Below are positions 15,273 to 23,350 of a stretch of 25,685 nucleotides of DNA, one piece after another. Position numbers and translations under genes: made by a program. The stretch lies in NCBI GenBank assembly GCA_014084085.1, contig NPFB01000224.1:9201-34885 (forward strand), written 5' to 3'. The stretch comes from Hondaea fermentalgiana (Eukaryota; Sar; Bigyra; Thraustochytrida; Thraustochytriidae). The notes under the pieces were generated by a model. That model saw only the letters and a program-made list of their open reading frames with translations, did not search any database and was not told the origin of the DNA. Every line of letters starts with the position of its first letter. Position 1 is the first letter of the stretch.

Positions 15273-17816
15273 CTATATCTCGTACTCTTTCATTTCCCAC
15301 GAGCCGCCGAGCGTTGGCGTAATCTCAATGAGCTTGTGGAGAGGGACCTTAATTTTCATGGCCTCTTCGACAGGGGCACCAAGAAAGTAGGCCAAGAGGA
15401 CCTGGATGCAGCTGACATGCGATACAATAAGACAGGGTGCCGTCTGCTGCTCAATTTCAATCAGCACGGGCTCGAGGCGCGTGACTAAGTCCAGATATGA
15501 TTCACCTCCGGGGAATCGATGCGTGTATGGATGGCGCTTCCAAGACTCGTAAAAGTCAGGATTGAGCTTTTGGATGGCGTCCATGGACAAACTGCCCAGC
15601 TCACCCTTGTTGAGAGGATTGAGCATGGGGCAGAGCTCGACGACCGTCGAACCATCAATCAAAGACTTGGCGATGTCCGCGGTCTGCTTGGCACGAGGCA
15701 ACGTTGAGCTGAGAAGTTTCATGACAGCTCCCCTCTGCCGCGTACCGTCTGCCTTGCGGACCTCGCGTCGCCGTTCCGAGTGGAAGATGCGTTCCGAGAG
15801 GCCGTCCGCACCAACGTCGACGAGGTTCGGCATCGACTTGAAGGCGCTGCCCAGAGGGTTCGAGATGTGCGCACCTTCACCAGCCTGCTCTTCCACAAAG
15901 GACTCGGCATCGTCGGCGTCCTCGTCATCGCGGACCCAAAGGGCCGTCTGAAGCCACCGCGCAAGTCGTTGCGCGAACTCGTGCCCGAGCTGGCTGAGCC
16001 CCGAGGCCTTTGACTCTGTAGATGGATCGAGAAAGTCAAACTCCGCGGGCCAGTGCTTCATGGAGGAGATGCGCGAGTCTTCGGCGAGACCTGCGCGCAC
16101 AAAGTAGATAGGCCGTAGACCCACGTGCAGAGACAACATGTAGGGAAGAATACTGCGCGCCAGACGACCGTAGATCTTGTTGGCCAGCATCTTGCTCGAC
16201 ATATTGTAAATCTTAATGTAGGATACATCCTCGTCCACGGGCTCGTACACCCTCTCATATGCCTCGATGCGTGCGCGGAGATCACTCAGGGCCTGGCGCT
16301 CATCCATGCCCATGAAATCCGGCGAATTGCGCACTTTTGATAATAGATTCTCCAAGAGAACTTCCTCATCATCGCAAATTACCTCAATGAAACACACGCT
16401 GGCAATGCCCTTGGCCTGGTCCACAATCCAGCGCCGCCGCTCAATTGTGCTGTTGGTCGCGTCGAAAATGCCTACAGCTGTTTGTTTGCTCTTTTGCAAA
16501 AAGTGCAACAGATCGCTCAGCGCTCGATTCGCAGCTTCTTGACGCACACGTGAGCCCTCCTCGTTGGACTTCTCGAAAAAGTTTGCATTGTCGTTGCCCG
16601 TGCTCTCCGTACTGTTTCGCCGCTCCCGGCGATACTTGCCAGCGTTGAAAATGCGCGCGCGACTGTTGCGCCAGCACAAAAAACGTTTGAGCTTGCGTGC
16701 GGTGAATGACTTGCCGCGAGCGGGAAGACCGACCATGACAATCACCAGCTTGCTGGCATCCTTTGTCAACGCACCACGCTCGTTCATGATCATGAGCGTG
16801 CGGCTTCGGCTCGTCTCGCGACTTCCATGGTAGTAGTCGCCGCCTCCCACGCTGTTACTGCTGCTGCCGACGGGCGTGAGACCCAAAGAGGCGGCAAAGG
16901 CAGGGCGCACAGGCAGCCCGCTCGATGACTTGACGCGCGCCATGATGCTAGCGCTAGAGGCCGGCCGTGGTGGTGGAGGAACAAAGACGCTCGGGCTGGC
17001 AGACTCGCCTTCCTCTTCGGGCAGACTGGCCGTCTCTTCCACAATAGTTGCGGCGGTCGAGGGGCTTCGCGCAAACGTTTGCGCTGCAGATTTCACGGAG
17101 AGAGCATCGTCTGTGACATCCGAAAGATAGTCTTCATCGCGCGTGGTCATGACCGTCTCGGCGAGACCGCCTGCCTTGAAGTTGCCCATAGTGCACGAGA
17201 GGACGTGCTCGACCTCCTCGACGCGAAGGCACACATTGACCCAGTTGTTGTCGGTATTCTTTACATCAAAAACGTTAAAGGCGCGGTCGCCGCGACTTCG
17301 GTTCACTTGCGCGAGAATTTTGATGCCTAGATCCACCTCGATCAGCGAGGCCACCTTGCCCAGGACTCCAGGCACGTTCTCATTCACGACGCAGAGACGC
17401 AGGGGCGCCGTTTCCCGGTAGATCTTGCCCGTGCTCGAGTTGAAGGCCCCCAGCGACGCGCTCCTTACGCCGGGAATCTGCTCCACCTCGGCGACGATGG
17501 CCGCGGTCTGGTCGTGCGCCACCTCGATATCGACCACCTGGAAAACGAGGTGTCCTCGGGCCTTGCACGTGTTCCCGACAATGTTGAGCCCCAGGGTCCC
17601 GATTCGGGTCGTCACCTCGGCCAGCAGGCCGGCGCGGTCCTCCTCCACGATACACAATCTTTGCACGCTCACGTGCGGCATTTCCGCGGAAAGTCCTCGC
17701 TCCAGAGGTTTCTCAAACATGGAGCTGCCCAGGTCGCTCGGCGAGCTCGCCAGGCCGGGCCGCGTCGGCGCCGAGAGCGACCGGCTGCTCCTGTTGCCGT
17801 CTTCCGCTGCGTCCAT
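15273..17816 (-). CDS. ACT-ACT-6-phosphofructo-2-kinase / degenerate fructose-2,6-bisphosphatase fusion
   Basis: The predicted protein has 847 residues. Two ACT domains come first: residues 50-122 (EEDRAGLLAEV, then LGLNIVGN) and 138-210 (NENVPGVLGKV, then GIKILAQV; the latter closely follows the ACT of SerA). A 140-residue Ser/Pro-rich linker follows. The 6PF2K domain (about 355-568) keeps Walker A GLPARGKS (Lys369), FNAGKYRR (390-397) and FDATNSTIERR (Asp452), so it should make fructose 2,6-bisphosphate from fructose 6-phosphate and ATP. The phosphatase domain (570-835) is recognisable by SSTLPRAKQTA, FPGGESYLDLVTRLEPV and LLAYFL, but the RHG motif reads VRAG (Ala575), the LNEID glutamate position is Pro734, the GRIGGDS segment is lost, and about 75 acidic/Ser-rich residues are inserted. 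His800 is kept. The start is the ATG in GCGACCATGG; upstream codons are open only from a GTG and translate a repeat. Family call certain; loss of phosphatase activity is inferred. Confidence 0.95.
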   Translation of the reverse strand: MDAAEDGNRSSRSLSAPTRPGLASSPSDLGSSMFEKPLERGLSAEMPHVSVQRLCIVEEDRAGLLAEVTTRIGTLGLNIVGNTCKARGHLVFQVVDIEVAHDQTAAIVAEVEQIPGVRSASLGAFNSSTGKIYRETAPLRLCVVNENVPGVLGKVASLIEVDLGIKILAQVNRSRGDRAFNVFDVKNTDNNWVNVCLRVEEVEHVLSCTMGNFKAGGLAETVMTTRDEDYLSDVTDDALSVKSAAQTFARSPSTAATIVEETASLPEEEGESASPSVFVPPPPRPASSASIMARVKSSSGLPVRPAFAASLGLTPVGSSSNSVGGGDYYHGSRETSRSRTLMIMNERGALTKDASKLVIVMVGLPARGKSFTARKLKRFLCWRNSRARIFNAGKYRRERRNSTESTGNDNANFFEKSNEEGSRVRQEAANRALSDLLHFLQKSKQTAVGIFDATNSTIERRRWIVDQAKGIASVCFIEVICDDEEVLLENLLSKVRNSPDFMGMDERQALSDLRARIEAYERVYEPVDEDVSYIKIYNMSSKMLANKIYGRLARSILPYMLSLHVGLRPIYFVRAGLAEDSRISSMKHWPAEFDFLDPSTESKASGLSQLGHEFAQRLARWLQTALWVRDDEDADDAESFVEEQAGEGAHISNPLGSAFKSMPNLVDVGADGLSERIFHSERRREVRKADGTRQRGAVMKLLSSTLPRAKQTADIAKSLIDGSTVVELCPMLNPLNKGELGSLSMDAIQKLNPDFYESWKRHPYTHRFPGGESYLDLVTRLEPVLIEIEQQTAPCLIVSHVSCIQVLLAYFLGAPVEEAMKIKVPLHKLIEITPTLGGSWEMKEYEI

Positions 17817-17885
17817 GGTCGCGCGGTGCTCCTCGTCTCCCGCCAGCGCCGCTCGCCTCGGGAGATCGCGCGCTGCCCGCCCGCC

Positions 17886-17919
17886 TGGATGGATGGATGG
17901 ATCGATGGATGGATGGATG
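17886..17919. repeat. (GGAT)n tetranucleotide repeat in ACT-PFKFB leader
   Basis: About eight GGAT units with one GATC interruption begin 70 bases upstream of the ATG of the reverse-strand fusion gene. If an upstream GTG were used it would encode a HPSI-type repeat, which argues against that start. Confidence 0.85.
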
Positions 17920-18955
17920 TTTGAAATGGATGTTTGCCTGGATCGATGCTTCGATGTTTCCGATGGCCAGGCTCGCCCTGCCCTAAGCACGCCGGCCCTT
18001 CCCGGCGCCGCCCGCAGACGCTCCGGCGCGCGCGTGGGGCCGCGAGCGCGCGTGAGGCGGCCTCCCGCGCGTGCGTTCTGTGCGTCGCGCGCAGGCTCGA
18101 AGCGCGTCTGCCGCGGCCTGACGTGAGTGCCGCGCGAGGAGCGCGGATCGATCCTTTCCCTCTCTCTCCCTGTCGCCCGGAGGAGGAGGAGGCCGCCGCC
18201 AAGTGGGCTATCCGGCGCCGCCGCACTGGCGCAAACGCCGCCGCAAGTGCGCTATCCGCGCATTCCGCAGTGCACAAAAACCCCGCCGCACACCAGCATC
18301 AATCAATGACGGCCGCGCTCGGAGTCATGATGCAGGCCGAGAGGTTCATGGCGAGCGAGCACCGCGACGAGGATCGCGGCGGGTCGCGGAAATCGCGCGC
18401 GTGTGCGGCGGACTCGGGCCTGACAGGAAGGGCTTTCTCTTCGAGAGGGGCTGCGGCTTGCTCGATTGGTGTCGAGATTCGCTGGTCTGGACGGAGGAGC
18501 TTTCATGGCAGCAACAGGAGAACAAGTCAGCCTTGGGAGCGCGAGCAAGCAAGCACCAAGGCGGCAACGAAGAGGATCTTGCCGGGCGGGGGAGAGTTCG
18601 CTTACTGCTGACGGCTGCGGCCTGCAGCTGCAGGTGACGAAGCGAGCAAGAACCTGCATCGCGGCCAGAGGCAGCAAACAGACTTGGTCGTTGCGAGGAC
18701 GGAGGCGTAATCGTCCCCGACAGGGTCCCGAACGTGGGCTCGACTTCCACAAGCGGCTCATGACCAAGGCCACAACGTTTGGCTGCCGCACGATGCGGCT
18801 CGACACCATGGTGACCGGCGGTTGCCATTGGTTGGAGGATCTTGATTGCGACAAACAATGCTGACCGTTCTCTTCCTGCCAGCCATTCACAGGGTCAGCT
18901 GCAGGTCAAGCAGCAGCAGAGAACGAGGACGAGGATGATGTGGCTAGGTAGGGCC

Positions 18956-18980
18956 TGACTGACTGACTGACTGACTGACT
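18956..18980. repeat. (GACT)n tetranucleotide repeat
   Basis: Six tandem GACT units lie about 260 bases downstream of the ABHD17-like stop codon (reverse-strand gene), in DNA without a gene. Confidence 0.85.
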
Positions 18981-19116
18981 GGTTGGCTGGCGGGAAGGTG
19001 ACATTCGAGGTCAGCCAAGCATCGTGTGGCGTAGCTGAGTTTTGCATTTTGCAGTATGTGTGGGCGTGCTGCAGAGAAAAGACCGTCGCCATGCAAGAAG
19101 TTGTGGTTGACTCATC

Positions 19117-19148
19117 CTCTCTCTCTCTCTCTGTCTGTCTGTCTCTCC
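19117..19148. repeat. CT dinucleotide / TCTG tetranucleotide compound repeat
   Basis: A CT run passes directly into (TGTC)n. It lies downstream of the ABHD17-like gene in its presumed 3' flank. Confidence 0.8.
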
Positions 19149-19236
19149 TCATTCTCATTCTGTGGCAAAGATGACAAGTCAAGAATCTGATGACAAGATG
19201 GATTAGAAAAAAGAAACAGTCAGACACAACACAAAT

Positions 19237-20211
19237 TCAGCCAACGACGAGACGCATCTCCTGCTCGGAGGGGGCGCCAACCATGGTCTCTGGTGCTGGC
19301 GGCGCAGGCGCCCCCGAGGCATCCGTCGCGGTCGGAGCCGCGGCAGAAGAATCGATGGATTGCAGAAACCGTCCCACTGCGGGATAGTAGACCTGCGGAT
19401 AACGCTCGACAATGTCATTGTGGCCTGCGCCCGCGATCCACAAGGTGTGGCGACGGTCCGCAGGAACCTTGTTGGCGAGGTCCTTGCCGTGATGTACACC
19501 AACCTGGTCGTCGTCCTCACCATGCACTACGAGGACCGGACACTCGACATTCTTGATGCGGTCGATGTTCGGATATATGTCACAGCAACACAAGGGCCCG
19601 CGGTTGTCGACGAGGACGCGGAGCCCGGACTTGATGGGGGAATGCAGGATGAGGCCCGCCACCTTGCGTCTGGAAGCAAGCCAGCAACTTGGGCCTGAAC
19701 CCACAGACTGGCCCATGAGAACGAGCTGCGTGCCCGCATCATCGACGAGATTCTTGGTGACGTACTCATACGCAGCCTCGATATCGGCGTAGGTGTCTTC
19801 CACGCTTGGTTTTCCTGACGATGCGCCATAGCCGGAATAGTCGTATGCAAAAACATTTACTTGCGCGAGCTGGCACAGCTGAATATACCCTTCCCGCATA
19901 CTCCCACAATCGGCTGCGTTGCCATGTGAAAAGAGAACGGTAAGCTTGGCGCCCGGGTGTCTGTACAAAAAGCCTGGGATAAAGTTGCCGCGCGTCGTGC
20001 GCATTATGTTTACGTGCACGTCCGGAAAAGGCGAAAAGACCACCTCCGGGTCAAGAACCCATTGAATTTCTGACGGATCCACGGAAGATGTTCGCAGCTC
20101 GTACAGCGGCGGATGCGGCGGAACAAAGGTCAGTGATGCTGCCACGGAGGCTGGGTTACATTTGTGCTCCACCGTGAGCATATAGCAGATTTGCGAGAGC
20201 ACGCCGCCCAT
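19237..20211 (-). CDS. ABHD17-type alpha/beta hydrolase (candidate protein depalmitoylase)
   Basis: A serine hydrolase of 324 residues resembling ABHD17/FAM108, which in animals removes palmitate from membrane proteins such as N-Ras. The catalytic triad is complete: nucleophile Ser169 in GQSVGSG, acid Asp234 in HGEDDDQV, and His264 in AGAGHNDI. Family blocks VLFSHGNAADCG (oxyanion side), AYDYSGYGASSGKPS and LHSPIKSGLRV are present. The N-terminus reads MGGVLSQIC: Gly2 and Ser6 fit the N-myristoylation consensus and Cys9 could be palmitoylated, replacing the Cys cluster that anchors animal ABHD17. A conserved FVPPHPPLYEL follows. The C-terminal 35 residues are Ala/Pro-rich and unlike the family. 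The start is the ATG in ACGACGATGG; an open frame runs 167 codons upstream but is Arg/Ser-rich without similarity. It shares its upstream region with the royal-jelly-like gene. Confidence 0.92.
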   Translation of the reverse strand: MGGVLSQICYMLTVEHKCNPASVAASLTFVPPHPPLYELRTSSVDPSEIQWVLDPEVVFSPFPDVHVNIMRTTRGNFIPGFLYRHPGAKLTVLFSHGNAADCGSMREGYIQLCQLAQVNVFAYDYSGYGASSGKPSVEDTYADIEAAYEYVTKNLVDDAGTQLVLMGQSVGSGPSCWLASRRKVAGLILHSPIKSGLRVLVDNRGPLCCCDIYPNIDRIKNVECPVLVVHGEDDDQVGVHHGKDLANKVPADRRHTLWIAGAGHNDIVERYPQVYYPAVGRFLQSIDSSAAAPTATDASGAPAPPAPETMVGAPSEQEMRLVVG

Positions 20212-20849
20212 CGTCGTTGTCGGTGTGCAAACCTCGAAGCGGACGCGACCGTCCCTCACGCGACCTTTATCTTCCTCTTCTTGAGAATGGAACTTCGCGA
20301 GCACGCTCGCTCGGTGTCTACACCTGCCACAGTTTGCTTGCCCGCCCAACAGCCTCGAGCGACCCGCCTCGCGCTTGGAGTTGGGGGCGCGCGAACGCCG
20401 CCGAGATTGCCTTCGCTGTTGCTCTCTTCGAGCAGACAGACACCCAGCCAGCCTGGAGGTCTGCGAGTCTCGCGCGCGGAGTGTGCGCGAGCAAAGACCC
20501 GAGGGTGGAAGCCCCGTAGCTGCCCCTAGCGGCGCTGCCCGCGCGAGCTCTCGCAGCCCTTGTGCGCGCACGCGCGAATGGCGCTTTGGACGCAGAGCGG
20601 TGGGGCCTAAAAGCGGTAAGAAGGCAAAATCGAAATTTAGTGCCTCAGACCCGTTGAACTGTTGCAGTACTAGTGCGACATCGGGCTGCACTGCGAAAGC
20701 CCATTCGTTCACTCATTACCTCTTCGCGAGCGGGAGGCTTTGAGCTTGTCTGCCTGCTGACAATCGAGCCTTGCCCAAACGTCGCGTCGCGTCGCGTCGC
20801 GTCGTGTCGTGTCGTGTTGCGTTTGCGTTGCGTTGACTTTAGCAAAAGG
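20212..20849. promoter_or_regulatory. Divergent promoter region between ABHD17-like (-) and royal-jelly-like (+) genes
   Basis: The 638 bases between two outward-facing start codons must hold both promoters. No TATA box was seen. A GTCGC/TGCGT pentanucleotide repeat occupies the end nearest the royal-jelly-like gene. The reverse frame that continues the hydrolase upstream and the forward GTG frame that continues the secreted protein upstream overlap here and are both unlikely to be translated. Confidence 0.45.
20781..20836. repeat. (GTCGC)n to (TGCGT)n pentanucleotide repeat
   Basis: About eleven five-base units drift from GTCGC through GTCGT to TTGCG. The array ends 14 bases before the ATG of the royal-jelly-like gene, so it lies in its leader. 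Confidence 0.85.
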
Positions 20850-22193
20850 ATGCCGCTGCTTGGGACGCGTGCGGAGCGGATGAGAAAGAAGCGCAACACA
20901 TGGGCGCGTAATGCAAGGATGGCGGGCCCGATGGGCCTCGTGCTACTCGCGCTGGTTCTTGCGAGCGCTCCAACGCAAATTTTTGCGGAGAGCTCCGCAT
21001 TGGATGCGCAGTTTAGCCCTGGCGACGACCTCGCGGATGAGGTCGAGAAAGAAATTCGCAGGTTCGCACGTGAAGCTGCCGAGCGCGCAGACACTGAAGC
21101 GCGCGAGAAGCCCATCTTCAAAGATCGATCGACGCCGCCGTTATGGCAGGCCAACAGCACCGTGAGCACCTTTGCCGAGATACAGGACGCCCCTACCAAG
21201 CTTGCCGTGGAGGCCAAATCCGGACGCGTCTTTTTTGCTCCTCATGCCTTTTCGGCACCTGATCGCGAGCAGGGGCAGGGATTCCTCAGCGAATGGGTGG
21301 AGTCCAAACAACAGGCAATCGCTTTCCCGTCCGAGGAGTTTCAGGATGAGATTCGCCAGGGCATCGCAGCACTTGCCATGGACAACATTCGTGGATGGCT
21401 TCTCGTTCTCGACGCTAACCCGTACATTTATGCGGGGCCATCCGTTCTCTTTGTCGTAGAAGTTGCCTCTGGAAACGTATTACATCGCTTCGAGCTTGAT
21501 GAACAGCTCGTAGGGGAGATCACACCAACGAACATGGTTATCTGTCCTCGTTCCCAATTTGTCTTTATTGCAAACAACGGAGCGCATAGCGGCGTCCCGA
21601 GTCTCCTCGTGATTGATATTCACGTGTGGAAGGTTCGAAAACTTCTCGAGGACCACGAGGCCGTGCAACAGCGAGATGTTCTGCCCATTCTTAACAACAG
21701 GGAGCCGATCGAATACCCTTGGCGCTTCGGTTTGACATCACTCGCAATCGATGCGCGTAACAAACGTCTGATTCTGGGATCAATGTTTGGCGATCTGCTC
21801 TACAGCATCCCTCTGCGCACCCTTCAGGCTGCGACTCGCTCGCTGCCCGAAGACGAGCTCTGGGCACAGGTGCAGATTCTTGGACCCAAGACGGTTTCGG
21901 ACGCGATCGATGTGGATCCTGCCACGGGTAATATTTATGTGACGGACTTTGAGCATTCGGCGTTGTCGCTCATCGAGCCTGCCCAGGGCTGGTCTGTGAT
22001 GACCCTTGTCCAAAGCGAAGATCTTCTTCGGTGGCCATCAGACCTCGTCATTGTCAATGGACATGCCTACGTTGCATGTTCCGCGCTCGACAAGATCATG
22101 GAAGGGGACCACAAGATACGCGCAGGGCCGTTTCATATTCTGCGAATGCCTCTGTATAAGGAGGCTCCAGTGCCTGTTCATGATGAGCTGTAA
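20850..22193 (+). CDS. Secreted major royal jelly protein/yellow-like beta-propeller protein
   Basis: The predicted protein has 447 residues. A basic start (RMRKKRNTWARNARM) leads into the hydrophobic segment GLVLLALVLASAP and a likely cleavage after IFA, so it should enter the secretory pathway. After a charged 60-residue stretch with a possible glycosylation site (NST), the rest matches the MRJP/yellow plan: RGWLLVLDANP (the W-x-L-D block), LFVVEVASGNVLHRFEL, SLLVIDIHVWKVRKLL, LTSLAIDARNKRLILGSM with LYSIPLRTLQ, SDAIDVDPATGNIYVTDFE, and WPSDLVIVNGHAYVACSAL near the end. The function of non-insect members is unknown; insect relatives act in cuticle pigmentation or as food proteins. The first ATG at 20850 is used here, but ATGs at residues 11, 24 and 28 are possible; the one at residue 24 gives the most compact signal peptide. 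Family assignment is by pattern and fairly secure. Confidence 0.8.
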   Translation: MPLLGTRAERMRKKRNTWARNARMAGPMGLVLLALVLASAPTQIFAESSALDAQFSPGDDLADEVEKEIRRFAREAAERADTEAREKPIFKDRSTPPLWQANSTVSTFAEIQDAPTKLAVEAKSGRVFFAPHAFSAPDREQGQGFLSEWVESKQQAIAFPSEEFQDEIRQGIAALAMDNIRGWLLVLDANPYIYAGPSVLFVVEVASGNVLHRFELDEQLVGEITPTNMVICPRSQFVFIANNGAHSGVPSLLVIDIHVWKVRKLLEDHEAVQQRDVLPILNNREPIEYPWRFGLTSLAIDARNKRLILGSMFGDLLYSIPLRTLQAATRSLPEDELWAQVQILGPKTVSDAIDVDPATGNIYVTDFEHSALSLIEPAQGWSVMTLVQSEDLLRWPSDLVIVNGHAYVACSALDKIMEGDHKIRAGPFHILRMPLYKEAPVPVHDEL

Positions 22194-22378
22194 TGCAAAG
22201 GCGTCTTGGCAACGGACGACGACAGAGAAGCATTTGTTTTTTTGAGAAAGAATGCGTAAAAGCGAAGGAAAAAATAAGAAAATAAACGTTGAAAAAAGAC
22301 ATGCAAAGCAGAGTACAGCAAAGTAAAGCTTTGAGCAGCTTTGCATGAGCAGCGCGCAAAGCGAAAAGCAAAGCATCT
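22194..22378. other. Short convergent 3' region (royal-jelly-like + and PhyH-1 -)
   Basis: Only 185 bases separate the stop codons. The forward strand is A-rich (GGAAAAAATAAGAAAATAAACG) and offers AATAAA near 22280 as a possible polyadenylation signal for the forward gene. AAAGC/GCAAAG units and a small GCAAAG...CTTTGC inverted repeat lie at 22317-22345. Confidence 0.5.
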
Positions 22379-23272
22379 CTACAGATTTGAAGCGACGCGC
22401 CAGTGCTCGGGCTGGGTTCCGCTCACCTGACGCGACTTGAACTTCCACAGATTACGGACGAATGTTTCTTTGTACTCGTCCTCCAGATTGTCGTGACCGG
22501 CAAAAACTTCCTCCATGAGCTCGTCCGGAATGGAATGGAAACTGCAGTCGCTGCTGGCGTAGTGGCATGAGATCGCCTTGCGGAAGCCCTGCGTCGCGTT
22601 TCGCCCGCTGCCGTGAATGAGCAGAGGATGAAAGAAGACGCAGTCGCCCTTCTCCATCTCCAGGAAGACGCGTTTATCCATGTTGATTTCATCCTTGACG
22701 CCGTGATATAGTTTGTTGACGCCACCCTCCCATTCAGGGTTTCCATGCGTCAAAAGCGAACCCTTGTGCGATCCAGGAATGACGGCCAGGCAGCCATTGT
22801 CGCGATGAATGTGCTCCATCGCTACCCACGTGGCGATGATCTTATTCGCTGGGCGAAGCGGAAAGTAGTACAAGTCCTGGTGCATGGGGTGCCGCGAAGT
22901 GCCAGAGCCAAGATCAGGCGGCTTGTTGATGAGCATTGTATGAATCGAGCGGACATTGTCGCCTGTGAATTTCTTCACATAGTCGAGCATTCTCTCATTT
23001 TTACAGAACTCGAATAGGACTGGTTCGTCCTGAAAGTCCTGGATCTTGGTCACGTCCTTTGTAGACTTGATCGTGCCCTTGCGTCGCGCCAGCTCAATGT
23101 CCTTCATGACCAGCATCGAGCTCGGGCGTTCTGCCTTGCCATTGCACAGATCCTCGAACCTCTCGAGAAAGACGTTCAACTCTTCGTTGCTGAAAAGCTT
23201 GCGCACCACGAAGAAGCCGTCCTCCTCATACTTTCTTCGCAGCTCCGCCAAGGTCGCCTCGTTGGTGGCCAT
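22379..23272 (-). CDS. Phytanoyl-CoA dioxygenase (PhyH) family protein, copy 1
   Basis: An Fe(II)/2-oxoglutarate-dependent oxygenase of 297 residues. The metal triad is visible as His131-x-Asp133 (MHQDLYYF) and His220 (LLIHGSGRN), and Arg231 in GFRKAIS is placed to bind 2-oxoglutarate. DGFFVVRKL (about 18-26) and NKPPDLGSGTSRHP precede the first metal ligand; GCLAVIPGSHKG is the family's central block. These are kept as in human PHYH, including an ending in -NL (VASNL here), but the terminus is not a standard peroxisomal SKL and no PTS2 is evident, so location is open. Substrate could be phytanoyl-CoA or another acyl-CoA or small molecule. It starts at the ATG in GGCCACCATG-type context on the reverse strand (CAT at 23270-23272). 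It lies head-to-tail with its paralogue, which is about two-thirds or more identical by eye, with 554 bases between them. Codon use is less GC-biased than in copy 2. Confidence 0.93.
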   Translation of the reverse strand: MATNEATLAELRRKYEEDGFFVVRKLFSNEELNVFLERFEDLCNGKAERPSSMLVMKDIELARRKGTIKSTKDVTKIQDFQDEPVLFEFCKNERMLDYVKKFTGDNVRSIHTMLINKPPDLGSGTSRHPMHQDLYYFPLRPANKIIATWVAMEHIHRDNGCLAVIPGSHKGSLLTHGNPEWEGGVNKLYHGVKDEINMDKRVFLEMEKGDCVFFHPLLIHGSGRNATQGFRKAISCHYASSDCSFHSIPDELMEEVFAGHDNLEDEYKETFVRNLWKFKSRQVSGTQPEHWRVASNL

Positions 23273-23350
23273 ATTTGTCTGACCCCTTGGCAGATTACTG
23301 ACTTGTCACCAGGGGACAATGGCGCCGCCTGTGCCCCCATGCGAGTGCTG

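Larger units (their letters stand above)
17817..19236. other. Region between ACT-PFKFB start and ABHD17-like stop
   Basis: About 1.4 kb without a supportable gene. The GGAT repeat near 17886 and GC-rich sequence beyond it are presumably the ACT-PFKFB leader and promoter. Open frames on both strands between 18200 and 18890 (up to about 195 codons) give Arg/Ser/Ala-rich peptides with no domain or consistent codon bias, and several overlap each other on opposite strands, so I regard them as chance frames in GC-rich DNA. A GACT repeat and CT/TCTG repeats lie at 18956-18980 and 19117-19148. Confidence 0.5.

Noticed and set aside
17817..17990. N-terminal extension of the ACT-PFKFB protein by 58 codons
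   Set aside because: It begins at GTG, translates a GGAT microsatellite, and lies upstream of an ATG in near-perfect context.
18203..18890. Overlapping open frames of 130-195 codons on both strands
   Set aside because: Peptides are compositionally odd, overlap each other on opposite strands, and show no domain or consistent codon bias.
20212..20712. N-terminal extension of the ABHD17-like protein by 167 codons
   Set aside because: The extension is Arg/Ser-rich with no similarity, while the ATG at 20211 has a good context and gives a family-sized protein with a lipid-anchor N-terminus.
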